A stretch of DNA of 64,000 bases from Desulforapulum autotrophicum (GCA_020723285.1 DYJE01000003.1:85924-149923), one strand, 5' to 3'; shown: positions 1-8,963, counted from the first letter of the stretch. A program made the numbers and translations. The notes: generated from the sequence alone by a model not told the origin.

Positions 1-112
1 TGTCCACGTCCTGATCGTCGATTTCTTCAAGTTCCTCGTCATCGACGATGTCCACGTCCTGATCGTCGATTTCTTCAAGTTCCTCGTCATCGACGATGTC
101 CACATCCTGAAC
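1..112. repeat. 48-bp tandem repeat coding for acidic units
   Basis: Bases 1-48 and 49-96 are identical. A third, decayed copy begins at 97 and diverges after about 14 bases. The period is a multiple of three, so each unit encodes 16 acidic residues of the minus-strand gene. The array continues past the left edge, so its copy number is unknown. Confidence 0.95.
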
Positions 113-874
113 GGCATCATTCACCCCATTTCCTATGCCAGTTTCTGTGGATTCCTCACTGGGCAGGGATTCCGAATCCGTGTTTTTATCGTCGCTGTCT
201 CCTTTCGTTTCACCGGGGTCGAGGACTTCCCCATCTGTCAGCGAATCAGAACCCTCGTCCGTCAGACTCCCGTTTTCCTGGCCGCCTTCCTTCTCCTGTG
301 AATTCAGGGTTTGGAGGAGATTTTTTATGTTGTCCACAAGGGATGACGAAGCGTCGTTGCCCAAACTGTTTTTGTTGTTTTCAATAAGTTCGCCGATAAG
401 CCCCAGAACTTCAGTGATCTGACGGAGATCCACGGGACCTCCGGAATTGATTGAATGGGCAAATGCGCTCAGCATGTCATTTTTTGCCTCGTCAGACATG
501 GCGAACAGGTGGTCAGGGCTGATGGTTAGGCCTTCAGGATTGTGGCCGGCATCGTAGAGTTTTTTCAGATCCGCGTTGACCGTGGACCGGATGGTGCTCA
601 GATTTTTTCGTTTTGAACGGATCGCTTCAGGATCATTGGGAATATCCCAGAGCGATGCGATGAGCCGGTCCTGATCCGGCTTTCTTACGTCCATGACATC
701 CGTATCCGGCGAGTAAAGAGCCCGGATGGCATGGATATATTTGTATTTCAATGTGGATGGGCTTGAATAATCGAGATGGAGAACGACAGATTCGATTCCA
801 TTGTAAGTGATGGCATATCCAGGACCCTGAGCCGACACGCTTGAAACCAACAGGACCTCCGTGTAAAAGGGCAT
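1..874 (-). CDS. Hypothetical protein with acidic tandem repeats (3' end outside window)
   Basis: The reading frame is open on the minus strand from ATG at 874 to the window edge, so the C terminus is missing. The first ~150 residues look globular, starting MPFYTEVLLVSSVSAQG and containing a lysine/arginine-rich helix around residues 80-105. A long Ser/Asp/Glu-rich low-complexity linker follows, then tandem acidic 16-residue repeats built on VDIVDDEELEEIDDQD. I recognise no catalytic motif and no signal peptide. It is divergent from the ParA-like gene at 971, with about 96 bp between them, so they may share a promoter region. A scaffold or adaptor role with an acidic tail is possible but is only inference. 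That the frame is real is supported by its length and by the in-frame repeat; the function is unknown. Confidence 0.7.
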   Translation of the reverse strand, partial: MPFYTEVLLVSSVSAQGPGYAITYNGIESVVLHLDYSSPSTLKYKYIHAIRALYSPDTDVMDVRKPDQDRLIASLWDIPNDPEAIRSKRKNLSTIRSTVNADLKKLYDAGHNPEGLTISPDHLFAMSDEAKNDMLSAFAHSINSGGPVDLRQITEVLGLIGELIENNKNSLGNDASSSLVDNIKNLLQTLNSQEKEGGQENGSLTDEGSDSLTDGEVLDPGETKGDSDDKNTDSESLPSEESTETGIGNGVNDAVQDVDIVDDEELEEIDDQDVDIVDDEELEEIDDQDVD

Positions 875-970
875 GATGAATTTTGGAATTGAAATCAATG
901 AGGAAAAGCTGTTAAACAATACCTTGTTTTTCTTTCGAAGACTACAACAAAAATAATACGGGATTGACAT

Positions 971-1729
971 ATGGGCCATGTGATCTGCCTTGCAAACTGC
1001 TCTGAGCAAAGCGGCAAAACAAGCACTGCTGTAAATTTTTCCGCTTCTCTTGCTGTGCTGGAGAAAAAAACCCTTCTGGTGGATTGCGATCCCGAAGGAA
1101 AAGCGTCGGACCACCTTCTTAAAGACAAGGACAGTGTGGCTTTCGGACTGGTGGATGTCTTAACGGGACTGGTCAGTGCCCGAAGCGCCATATCCCGGAC
1201 CCATCTTGAATATCTCGACGTCATTTCCACCGGTGAGGGGCTTGAAACGGCGGAATCGATCCTTTCCATGAACAGTGAGAAAGACAAAATCCTCTCCATC
1301 ATCATCCGGAAATTCAAAGAAGATTACGACTACATTGTTTTCGATACTCCATCTGATCAAGGTTTTCTGACCCGAAGCGCCATTCTTGCCGGTGACAGTC
1401 TGATGATTCCTTCAGGCCACGAGGCGGGACAGACGGAAGGGATTTTTGAAACCATGGCTTATTCAGGTTCCCTTCGTCCTTCCTCGAAAAATCCGTTGAA
1501 ACTCTCAGGGATCCTCTTTATGGGATGCTGCGAGCTGACTGGAGCAGAAGCTTTTCAGTCTGACGCCCGGATCAGGGATATGAAAAAGGCATTTTTTCCT
1601 GTCACAGTGCCGATGATTCCTCCAGGCGGGAATCCCTGGGATCCAGCCTGTCTCAAAGATATGAAATCCATGTATTCCGAGGCTTTTCTTGATTTGTGCT
1701 TTGAGTTTCTGTATCGTGAAAAAAAGTAA
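971..1729 (+). CDS. ParA/MinD-like ATPase with deviant P-loop
   Basis: This 252-residue protein has the SIMIBI ParA/Soj fold pattern. It has an N-terminal P-loop (SEQSGKTST, residues ~12-20), a second motif LVDCDPEG (~35-42) like the ParA Walker A' box, and YIVFDTPSD (~120) in the Walker B region. Ordinary ParA proteins have KGGxGKT. Here the signature lysine at the start of the loop is replaced by serine, while the catalytic GKT is kept. It is shorter at the C terminus than chromosomal ParA and no parB or parS is visible nearby. The next gene starts within about 20 bp of its stop, so the two are probably co-transcribed. It could position a protein or complex rather than DNA; that is inference. 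No strong ribosome binding site precedes the ATG. Confidence 0.75.
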   Translation: MGHVICLANCSEQSGKTSTAVNFSASLAVLEKKTLLVDCDPEGKASDHLLKDKDSVAFGLVDVLTGLVSARSAISRTHLEYLDVISTGEGLETAESILSMNSEKDKILSIIIRKFKEDYDYIVFDTPSDQGFLTRSAILAGDSLMIPSGHEAGQTEGIFETMAYSGSLRPSSKNPLKLSGILFMGCCELTGAEAFQSDARIRDMKKAFFPVTVPMIPPGGNPWDPACLKDMKSMYSEAFLDLCFEFLYREKK

Positions 1730-1748
1730 CCCTGCGGAAGGAAACACA

Positions 1749-2204
1749 TTGAATCCTTTAAAGATAACAGACCCGGATTCCATCAGAAAAGGCGAAAGCG
1801 AGTTCATTGACAGCCTGATCGGAGAACTTGACTGGCAAGCCATTGAAACGATCCTCAAAGAAAAATACAAGCTGAAACTTCATGACGACGTGGAGTACAA
1901 ACGGGGAGACCTTGTGGTTCACGGCAAGGCCATCGCTTATAAACTCGATTTTGATGTCCGCGTCACCCTGTCCCTTGTGGTGGGCAGAGATGGCGAATGT
2001 GTGGAGCTAAAGGCAACCGGCAGCGGGGGAGAAGACGACGATGGCGAATTGCCCTGCGGCTCGGATGAGTCGGAAGCTTCAGGGCCAAGTGGTGAAGATG
2101 AAGGGCCTTGCATCACGGCTGCCAGGGATCGTTCGAGTCATTTGCGGAAAAAGGAGGAAATGGTTTCAAACCTCGCTTCGATGATCGATGAGATCAACGG
2201 TTAA
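1749..2204 (+). CDS. Hypothetical small acidic protein next to the ParA-like gene
   Basis: This is a 151-residue product if translation starts at TTG 1749, which has AAGGA seven bases upstream. A GTG at 1716, overlapping the parA-like stop, is the alternative. Residues 1-90 look like a small alpha/beta domain with a patterned strand region (VEYKRGDLVVHGKAIAYKL, then DVRVTLSLVVG). This is followed by an acidic Gly/Ser/Asp/Glu linker and a helical tail with two lysines and two glutamates (RKKEEM). I recognise no family. Tight coupling to the ParA-like ATPase suggests a functional partner. The acidic linker resembles the style of the divergent gene at 1-874, so the three may form one module. Confidence 0.65.
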   Translation: MNPLKITDPDSIRKGESEFIDSLIGELDWQAIETILKEKYKLKLHDDVEYKRGDLVVHGKAIAYKLDFDVRVTLSLVVGRDGECVELKATGSGGEDDDGELPCGSDESEASGPSGEDEGPCITAARDRSSHLRKKEEMVSNLASMIDEING

Positions 2205-2453
2205 AACTCACCCCTTGATTCTGTAAACATCCGATGATATATTAATAACCATATATGAACATTGTGTTTTTTCCTGTCTTCCATAACATAACTTAAAAAA
2301 TAATATTTTTTTTCTGAACATCTTTTCGTTCGTGCCGATATCTGAATAGAAGAAACTGTTTTTTATCTGAACACAGGTTTACGGGCACCCCGGTTTCGGG
2401 CATCACGTCCGCGCTGAACACGACACGCCGACACTGTTTGTAAAGGACTATCC

Positions 2454-3884
2454 ATGGAAAACCTTCAGACTTCAGTTCCTGATAGCGCTTATGTCAAAGA
2501 GCAACTGGACACACTTCTTGAAATCAACTTCAGGAAACTCGATCAGATTGACGTGTTAGGTCATGCACTGCCCCTTGATATCATTACAGTGGCGGCTTTG
2601 CATCTGCTGGCGGAACGGGAAAACGAAATCGAGGATGAAAGCGCGGATACGAAACGATACAACAGGACGTCATTGCTGAACGATCTTGCTGAAATCGGCT
2701 TTGAGGTGGATGATGATCTGATGAGAAAAACACAGAACATCATCGACAAGGGTTTTGTTGAGACCGACGCTGAAGGAGGGTACCACGCAAAACCTGACGC
2801 CATGGACATGGTCGGCAACATCAACAAGATGTTTCCGGGCATGCCTGGAATGAATCTCATAGCATACGTGCTTCAGACCCAGGAGGAGATTCTTTCAGGC
2901 CGGAAAGATTGCAAGGAGGCCCTTGAACAGTTTGACCAGTCGCTTCTTTCACGCGGCAAGACACTGACGTTTGTTTTTTTACGGACTGAAAAAAGAACGG
3001 AAACCCAGAAAGCCCATGAACGGGCAAAAAGGGCCGTGGAACGGGAAGAATCGAGGAAAGCTTCCGAGCGGCTCAAAGGGATTTACAGCGAAAAGCTTGC
3101 GATGCTGAGAGACAGCCTCCAGCGTGAAAAAGATCCTGTGGTGGTGACAAGGCGTGTCATCGGAGCCGGTGAAATCCAGATCAAGGAAATATCCCCCCAG
3201 AAAATCAAGGAGGCCAAAGAGCGGGAACGTCTTGAAAAAGAACGGGAGGAATTGGAGCGGATCGAACGGGAAAAAGCCGAGCTTGAACGGAAACGACTGG
3301 AGCTCGAACGGCTTGCAAGGGAGCAGGAGGAACGCGAAAAAGCCGAATTCGAACGTCTTGAACTGGAACGGAAGGAACTGGAGGCCCGTGAACAGGCTGA
3401 AAGGGAGGCTGCGGAGAGGCTGCGGTTTGAACGGGAAGAAGCAGAACGCCTGAAACGTGAAAAGGAAATGGAGCAGCAGAAAGAAGAAATCCCGGTCAAT
3501 GATTCGAAGCCGGTGGAAATGTCTGTGGAAGAACAGATCGCCGCTTTCCAGCAACAGCAGGCCAGTGTCTGCCCATTGTGTCATCAGGGCAAAATCATCC
3601 GTGAGATCACTGAAAGTGCAAGGGAGTACTACCGTTGCGATAACCGGATGTGCAAATTCATCAGCTGGGACAAACCCCATCCCTATCCCTGTCCCCAGTG
3701 CAGGAATCCCTATCTTCTGGAATTCCGCATGCAGAACGGAGCCGTGGGTCTCAAATGCCCCCTGGCCACCTGCTCCTATGTCCAGGGAGACCTTTCAAAG
3801 CCCGTGAGTCCCGTGTCGGCCCAACCGGCTTCGGGCGGTCTGGACCAGCCCAGGAAAAAGCGTCTGGTCCGCCGGAAACGGTAA
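2454..3884 (+). CDS. Coiled-coil protein with C-terminal zinc ribbons
   Basis: This is a 476-residue protein of unknown function. Residues 1-190 look like a helical domain. Residues ~190-350 are a very highly charged coiled coil, dominated by Glu/Arg/Lys with repeated ERLERE-type units. The C terminus carries paired cysteine knuckles: CPLCH, then CDNRMC, then CPQC, then CPLATC. This spacing resembles the topoisomerase I C-terminal zinc ribbons. The last 25 residues are basic (RKKRLVRRKR), which would suit nucleic-acid binding. A 250-bp AT-rich non-coding stretch lies upstream and probably holds its promoter. The charged coil makes many shadow reading frames in other frames, but this frame alone has the cysteine motifs. 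DNA or RNA association is inference. Confidence 0.75.
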   Translation: MENLQTSVPDSAYVKEQLDTLLEINFRKLDQIDVLGHALPLDIITVAALHLLAERENEIEDESADTKRYNRTSLLNDLAEIGFEVDDDLMRKTQNIIDKGFVETDAEGGYHAKPDAMDMVGNINKMFPGMPGMNLIAYVLQTQEEILSGRKDCKEALEQFDQSLLSRGKTLTFVFLRTEKRTETQKAHERAKRAVEREESRKASERLKGIYSEKLAMLRDSLQREKDPVVVTRRVIGAGEIQIKEISPQKIKEAKERERLEKEREELERIEREKAELERKRLELERLAREQEEREKAEFERLELERKELEAREQAEREAAERLRFEREEAERLKREKEMEQQKEEIPVNDSKPVEMSVEEQIAAFQQQQASVCPLCHQGKIIREITESAREYYRCDNRMCKFISWDKPHPYPCPQCRNPYLLEFRMQNGAVGLKCPLATCSYVQGDLSKPVSPVSAQPASGGLDQPRKKRLVRRKR

Positions 3885-3892
3885 GGTTCAGA

Positions 3893-4279
3893 TTACGGTT
3901 GAAGCACGTGCTTCGGGGGAATAAAGCAGGTTAGTTCTCCTTCAAAAACCACGTCGTTTTCTTTCATGACTTTCACGCTGACCATCCGTTTTTTTCCTTC
4001 CGTTGTCAAGACTGTGGCTTCTGCGGTGAGAATATCCCCCACTTTCGACGGTTTTAAGAATTTTACCTGAGCCCCTCCGAGAACCACGTTGGGGTGGTTC
4101 ACCGCCAGCATGGCCGTGTAGTCGGCAAGACCGAAAATGAACCCCCCGTGAACAAGGCCTGAGTCATCAGCGGCCATGACGTCCAGCGCTTTGAATTCGA
4201 CAACACATCTGTTTTCTTCAACGAGAACCGGGCGTCCGCAAAGGGCCTGGTCGATTTTTTTGTGGGTCATGATGTCCAT
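3893..4279 (-). CDS. Hotdog-fold thioesterase (PaaI-like)
   Basis: This is a 128-residue single hotdog domain. The helix motif LVHGGFIFGLADYTAML (residues ~42-58) is the hallmark HGG-x-ADxx segment of PaaI/YbgC-type acyl-CoA thioesterases. It is followed by the strands VVLGGAQVKFLKPSKVGD and MVSVKVMKENDVVFEGELTCF. Such enzymes hydrolyse acyl- or aryl-CoA thioesters in the cytoplasm, usually as tetramers. The substrate cannot be told from the sequence. The gene converges on the zinc-ribbon gene with an 8-bp gap, and a repeat-bearing intergenic region lies upstream. Length is typical for the family. Confidence 0.85.
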   Translation of the reverse strand: MDIMTHKKIDQALCGRPVLVEENRCVVEFKALDVMAADDSGLVHGGFIFGLADYTAMLAVNHPNVVLGGAQVKFLKPSKVGDILTAEATVLTTEGKKRMVSVKVMKENDVVFEGELTCFIPPKHVLQP

Positions 4280-4442
4280 GGCTGAATTCCTTTGGATTGA
4301 AGGTGATTATCATTTTTCGGTGCGGATTATCCTACGTTTTTTTCATCTGAAAAACCATATAATTCTTGATTTTGAAGAATGTGGGCGGGTATAAGTGACC
4401 AGTTGGTCACACGAGAATCCGGCCCTGATCCATCGGCAATCC

Positions 4443-4614
4443 ATCGTAGGTCGGGTTCAAAAACCCGACAAATGGCCCGATCCATAAGGACAATCGAACC
4501 GTTGCGCCACGGTGATGGTCATTTTATGTCGGAGGGTGTGTGTCGGATGGAAGGGCGTCACAAGATAAGGATGGGGGCAGTGTCGGCTTTCGTGACCTCA
4601 AGCCGATCTACGAG
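4443..4614. repeat. Degenerate copy of the REP-type palindromic element
   Basis: This intergenic stretch begins ATCGTAGGTCGGGTT and ends near CCGATCTACGAG. Internally it has a hairpin (GTCGGGTT/AACCCGAC), the string AAATGGCCCGATCC and a second hairpin built on GTCGGCTTTCGTG. The same layout recurs at 47110-47281 and 47866-48038, flanking a REP-associated transposase. The right end here has mismatches, so this copy is older. Nothing else is seen in 4280-4789 apart from the mqnE leader. Confidence 0.8.
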
Positions 4615-4789
4615 GGGGTGGATTGATGAAAACCGGTATCGTTTTTCGGTATGAATAATGATTGTTGAAACAACAACGGCCACGGGCCGCACTCCTGACG
4701 AGGGTGCCTAAAGTGAACGATGAAAGATGGCGTGCGTTTCGTCATGTCGCTTTCAAATTAAATGTAACCACAACCAGGTGGAAATGATC

Positions 4790-5887
4790 ATGGACATCAC
4801 GGTGAAAGATCCGCTTCTTACGGACATCGCGAAAAAAGTTCGAGAAGGGGAACGGCTGTCGCTGAGCGATGCGGTCACCTTGTATCGAAGCAGCGATCTC
4901 ATCGCCATCGGCCGGATGGCGGACTCGGTCAGGAAAGCGAAATACGGAAACAAGGCCTATTATGTCTACAACCAGCACATCAACTATACCAACGTCTGCA
5001 CGAACATGTGCTCGTTCTGCGCCTACGCCGAGGAAGAGGGGAGCAAAAAAGCCTACACCTGGTCCATCGACGAGATCCGCAAACGGATCATGGAGCGCAT
5101 CGACGAGCCGGTGAAGGAACTCCACATCGTGGGAGGATTGAACCGGAACCTCACCTTCGACTATTTCACGGACATGCTGAAAATGATCCGTGAAATCCGG
5201 CCCGACGCGGCCATCAAGGCATTCACCGCCGTGGAGATCGACTATCTTTCCGGGTTGTCGGGTTTTTCACTCGAAAAGACCGTGTCGGTTCTGAAAGAAG
5301 CCGGCCTCATGATGATGCCTGGAGGAGGAGCCGAAGTGATGAGCGACAGGGTTCATGACACCCTTTTTCCGAAAAAGATCGGCAAGGACCGCTGGCTGGA
5401 AGTCACGGAAGCGGTTCACCGAACCGGCCTTAACACAAACGCCACCATGCTCTACGGTCATATTGAAACCATCGAGGAACGGGTGAACCATCTCCTGACC
5501 TTGCGTGATCTCCAGGACCGAACAGGCGGTTTTTCCGCATTCATTCCCTTATCGTTTCATTCCAAAAACACGAAGCTGTCCCACATTCCCGCCACCACGG
5601 CTTTCGACGACCTGAAGACCATCGCCATTGCCCGGCTTGTCCTGGACAATATCCCCCATATCAAGGCCTACTGGGTGATGATCGGGGAAAAACTGGCCCA
5701 GACTGCGCTGTTTTTCGGAGCGGACGACCTGGACGGCACCATCATCGAGGAGAGGATCACCCATACCGCCGGGGCCACATCGGCCAAAGGCCTTTCACGG
5801 AAAAGCATGGAACACATGATTCGTTCAGCCGGGCTTGAGCCTGTGGAGCGTGATTCGTTTTACAACGAAGTCAGGGGGGCTGCTTGA
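4790..5887 (+). CDS. mqnE: Aminofutalosine synthase MqnE (radical SAM)
   Basis: MqnE joins the MqnA product with SAM in a radical reaction to give 6-amino-6-deoxyfutalosine, in the futalosine route to menaquinone. The radical-SAM cluster motif CTNMCSFC is at residues ~70-77, after YNQHINYTNV. The glycine-rich MMPGGGAEV, LYGH and FIPLSFH segments are typical of the MqnE/MqnC/CofH family. At 365 residues it has family length. The start at 4790 is chosen because AGGTGG (4776-4781) is eight bases upstream; ATG 4784 is the alternative. It overlaps mqnC by one base (TGATG), which suggests translational coupling. The sister gene next door and mqnX-mqnA after it make the assignment firm. Confidence 0.92.
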   Translation: MDITVKDPLLTDIAKKVREGERLSLSDAVTLYRSSDLIAIGRMADSVRKAKYGNKAYYVYNQHINYTNVCTNMCSFCAYAEEEGSKKAYTWSIDEIRKRIMERIDEPVKELHIVGGLNRNLTFDYFTDMLKMIREIRPDAAIKAFTAVEIDYLSGLSGFSLEKTVSVLKEAGLMMMPGGGAEVMSDRVHDTLFPKKIGKDRWLEVTEAVHRTGLNTNATMLYGHIETIEERVNHLLTLRDLQDRTGGFSAFIPLSFHSKNTKLSHIPATTAFDDLKTIAIARLVLDNIPHIKAYWVMIGEKLAQTALFFGADDLDGTIIEERITHTAGATSAKGLSRKSMEHMIRSAGLEPVERDSFYNEVRGAA

Positions 5888-6945
5888 TGGACACCCTTTA
5901 CGGAAAAATCTCGGACGGACAGCGAATTTCAAAGGTAGAGGCCCTGGACCTTTACATCAAAGGTGATTTTCTCGTTCTCGCCGATCTTGCGGACACCCTC
6001 CGGCGGAGAAAACATCCCGAGCCCAGGGTGACCTTTGTCATCGACCGAAACATCAATTACACGGACATCTGTGTTTCGGAGTGCCGGTTCTGCGCGTTCC
6101 ATAAAAAAACTGGAAAAGGCGAGGGCTATGTGATCACCCGCGAAAGCCTATGTCAAAAAATCGAAGAGACCCTGACCCTGGGCGGAACCCAGATTCTTCT
6201 CCAGGGCGGGATGAACCCCGATTTGACCATGGATTTCTATCTGGGTCTTCTCAAGGACATCAAAGACCGATACCACATCCATATCCATGGGTTTTCTCCC
6301 ACGGAAATTCATTACATCGCCGAAACAAACGGGCTTTCCATCAGGGACGTGATCGAGCGGTTCATTGAGGCCGGTCTGGGCTCCATTCCGGGCGGCGGCG
6401 CGGAAATCCTGGTGGACGAGGTCCGGCGTGAGGTGTCTCCCCGCAAATGCAGTTCAGGTTCCTGGCTCGATGTCATGGAAGCGGCCCATGAACTTAATCT
6501 TCGCACAACCGCCACCATGATGTTCGGTCATCTGGAAAAACCGGAACATATCATCGAACATCTGGATAAAATACGGACCCTTCAGGACCGGACCGGAGGA
6601 TTCACCGCCTTCATTCCCTGGACATTCCAGCCGGGCAACACGGACATCGACGTCCAGCCCGCGACGGCGGTGGAATACCTGCGGGTTCTGGCTTTAAGCC
6701 GGATCTACCTCGACAATGTGGACAACATTCAGGCGTCCTGGGTTACCCAGGCCGATAAAATCGCCCAGACGGCCCTGGTGTTCGGGGCCAATGACATGGG
6801 AAGCACCATGATCGAGGAAAATGTGGTGGCGGCGGCAGGTGTGGATTTCATGCTGCCCATGGACGAGCTGATCCGGCTGATCCGGGAAGCCGGTTTCGTT
6901 CCGGCCCAGCGGGATTGTTTTTACAATATTATCCGGGAGTTTTAA
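5887..6945 (+). CDS. mqnC: Dehypoxanthine futalosine cyclase MqnC (radical SAM)
   Basis: MqnC cyclises dehypoxanthine futalosine to cyclic DHFL, the step after hypoxanthine removal in menaquinone synthesis. The radical-SAM motif CVSECRFC is at residues ~58-65, and the family-typical TQILLQGGMNPDL segment follows near residue 100. SIPGGGAEIL and MMFGHLE are shared with MqnE. Length is 352 residues from ATG 5887; the TTG three bases upstream is an unlikely start. The gene overlaps the mqnE stop, and mqnX follows after only three bases, so all four genes form one operon. MqnC is told from MqnE by the LLQGG motif and the shorter N terminus. Confidence 0.92.
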   Translation: MDTLYGKISDGQRISKVEALDLYIKGDFLVLADLADTLRRRKHPEPRVTFVIDRNINYTDICVSECRFCAFHKKTGKGEGYVITRESLCQKIEETLTLGGTQILLQGGMNPDLTMDFYLGLLKDIKDRYHIHIHGFSPTEIHYIAETNGLSIRDVIERFIEAGLGSIPGGGAEILVDEVRREVSPRKCSSGSWLDVMEAAHELNLRTTATMMFGHLEKPEHIIEHLDKIRTLQDRTGGFTAFIPWTFQPGNTDIDVQPATAVEYLRVLALSRIYLDNVDNIQASWVTQADKIAQTALVFGANDMGSTMIEENVVAAAGVDFMLPMDELIRLIREAGFVPAQRDCFYNIIREF

Positions 6946-6948
6946 AGC

Positions 6949-8121
6949 ATGGGTGTTGTACCCATCGTGGAAGAGGGCTGTGAAAACGTGATACACAGGG
7001 CCGCCTGGGTGATGGTGCGTCCGGGCACCCTCATTGAAAATGGCGGCGTCCGGGTGGAACAGGGTGTGATCCGGGACGTTTCACCTTTTCGGCCCGGCGG
7101 TGGGGAGACTGTTGTGGTGGATCACGGCGACGGGGTGCTGATGCCCGGTCTGGTGAACGCCCACACCCATCTTGAACTCAGCGCCCTTAATGGCCGTTTG
7201 CCTTTGGGTCAGGGTTTCGCAACATGGGTCAGACAGCTTCTGGCTCTTCGTGAGAAACTGGGGCCTGATAGACTATCCGAAAAGGTGCCGGAGGGGGCGG
7301 AAGATCTGATCCGTTCAGGCACTCTGGTGATTGGCGATATTTCGACCCTCGGCCTCGTGTCCCCCATGCTTGCGGAAACGCCTCTTTCAGGAGTCCTGTT
7401 CAGGGAATACCTGGGAAATCACATGCCTGAAACCGTGGACGAAGAAGCGGCACGCAGGTTTTCAGCATCGCTGGCCGGACACGCCCCCCATACCACGTCT
7501 CCTTATGTTCTGAAACAGTTGAAGAAACGCTGCGATGATAGGCACCAACCCTTTTCCATTCATCTGGCCGAATCCCTGGACGAGATGGAGTTTATCACCA
7601 CGGGCAAGGGAAACTGGGCTGAATTTCTGAAGGAGCGGACCGTGGAATATGAGGCATGGGGACTTCCCTGTGACAGCCCGGTGGCCTATCTGGATAAACT
7701 GGGTGTTCTTGACGATAAGACCCTGGCCGTTCATCTGATCCGGGCTTCAGCAAAAGATATCATGGTACTTAAGGAACGCCGGGTGAACGTCTGTCTCTGT
7801 CTGCGGAGCAACCGAAACCTTCACGGGGATTTACCGGATGTGGAATCCATGATGCGTCACGGTCTTTCCCTCTGTCTTGGGACCGACAGCCTTGCCAGTA
7901 CGGAATCGTTGAATGTCTGGGATGACATGCGGTTTCTTGCCCGGAGTTTTCCACAGACACATCCGGTGGACATTCTGAACATGGCCACGGCAAACGGTGC
8001 CAGGGCTCTTGGCCTTGAAAGTCTTTACGGGAGTCTTGAGCCGGGGAAGCGGGCGGCCATGGTGTTTATCCCCATGACCGTCCGGCGAAAGGAAGAACTG
8101 TGGGAAAATCTGATACAATGA
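6949..8121 (+). CDS. mqnX: Aminodeoxyfutalosine deaminase MqnX (amidohydrolase)
   Basis: This 390-residue metal-dependent amidohydrolase would deaminate 6-amino-6-deoxyfutalosine to futalosine. The metal ligands are visible: NAHTHLE (~65), a HLAE segment (~205), a histidine in TLAVHLI (~260) and LGTDSLAS (~312). The fold closes with SLEPGKRAAMVFI, usual for this superfamily. Sequence alone would allow an S-adenosylhomocysteine or guanine deaminase. Its position between mqnC and mqnA makes the futalosine role likely. mqnB, which would then split futalosine, is not in this window. The start at 6949 has a modest GGGAG nine bases upstream. Confidence 0.85.
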   Translation: MGVVPIVEEGCENVIHRAAWVMVRPGTLIENGGVRVEQGVIRDVSPFRPGGGETVVVDHGDGVLMPGLVNAHTHLELSALNGRLPLGQGFATWVRQLLALREKLGPDRLSEKVPEGAEDLIRSGTLVIGDISTLGLVSPMLAETPLSGVLFREYLGNHMPETVDEEAARRFSASLAGHAPHTTSPYVLKQLKKRCDDRHQPFSIHLAESLDEMEFITTGKGNWAEFLKERTVEYEAWGLPCDSPVAYLDKLGVLDDKTLAVHLIRASAKDIMVLKERRVNVCLCLRSNRNLHGDLPDVESMMRHGLSLCLGTDSLASTESLNVWDDMRFLARSFPQTHPVDILNMATANGARALGLESLYGSLEPGKRAAMVFIPMTVRRKEELWENLIQ

Positions 8122-8132
8122 CGGAGGAGCGC

Positions 8133-8963
8133 ATGGACAGACACCGGAAGGTCAGTATCGGCCGCATCAGTTATATCAATGTGGCCCCTGTCTATTACGG
8201 CCTTGACAGAACATTGAAACCCTCGTGGCTGACCATGGTCACCGAGCCTCCGGCGGTGCTGAACGGCATGCTGGAGAGGGGGGATATCGTGCTCAGTCCT
8301 GTGTCTTCTGCGGCCTACGCGAAAAATCATAAAGACTGGCTGATCATGCCTGATCTGTCCATTTCAAGCTTCGGTAAAGTGATGAGCGTGATCCTGGTGA
8401 GCCGTCATCCTTTGGAAAATCTCCATGGAAAGCGGGTTTTTTTCACCGAGGAATCTGCCAGTGCGGCGGCTCTCACGCGCTATGTGTTTTCCATCAAGGG
8501 GATAGAGCCCCTTGTTGAAACGGGACGGATCACGGGTTCGTCCGATCTCGCGGCCAAAGCTGACGCCGCACTGATCATCGGTGACGCGGCTCTGACCCAG
8601 AACTGGCCTGCTCATTTCGCCCATGTGTACGATCTGGGGGACATGTGGAAAGGCATGACCGGGCTGCCCTTTGTTTTTGCGGTCTGGGCTGTGCGCCGTG
8701 ATTTTGCGTGCAATCATCCCGAAATTCTTCACGAGATCAAGAATCTGTTCCGGGAATCCAAGGCCATGGGGGAAGGTCGGAAAGAAGAGATTGTCGAAAC
8801 CTCCAGTTTGAAAACCGGTCTGCCCAGGGAGCTTTGCCGGACCTACTTCAATCATCTGTTCTGTGATTTGAACGACGCCCACCGCAAGGGGCTTGAAACG
8901 TTTTTCAACGGTTTATACCAGATCGGCCTGCTGCCAGAAAACGTGACGATCGAATACGCGTGA
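8133..8963 (+). CDS. mqnA: Chorismate dehydratase MqnA
   Basis: MqnA removes water from chorismate to give 3-[(1-carboxyvinyl)oxy]benzoate, the first committed step of the futalosine route. The protein has the type-2 periplasmic-binding-protein fold of the MqnA/MqnD family. The N terminus GRISYINVAPVYYGL is diagnostic, followed by SPVSSAAYAKN (~50) and LPFVFAVWAVR (~185). At 276 residues it matches the family. ATG 8133 is preceded by GGAGG (8123-8127) at five bases. ATG 8118, overlapping the mqnX stop, is the alternative. The operon order E-C-X-A lacks mqnB and mqnD, which must lie elsewhere. Confidence 0.9.
   Translation: MDRHRKVSIGRISYINVAPVYYGLDRTLKPSWLTMVTEPPAVLNGMLERGDIVLSPVSSAAYAKNHKDWLIMPDLSISSFGKVMSVILVSRHPLENLHGKRVFFTEESASAAALTRYVFSIKGIEPLVETGRITGSSDLAAKADAALIIGDAALTQNWPAHFAHVYDLGDMWKGMTGLPFVFAVWAVRRDFACNHPEILHEIKNLFRESKAMGEGRKEEIVETSSLKTGLPRELCRTYFNHLFCDLNDAHRKGLETFFNGLYQIGLLPENVTIEYA

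Noticed and set aside
1..112. A CRISPR array at the left edge
   Set aside because: The 48-bp units are directly abutting with no spacers and keep a reading frame.
971..1729. A plasmid partition locus
   Set aside because: There is no ParB-like gene or parS-like site, and the P-loop lacks the signature lysine.
3154..3807. Long open frames on both strands across the coiled-coil gene
   Set aside because: They arise from the repetitive Glu/Arg/Lys codons of the real gene, have extreme composition and no motifs.
4379..4654. Small plus-strand frame in the spacer before mqnE
   Set aside because: It runs through the palindromic repeat element; similar frames occur in other copies by chance.
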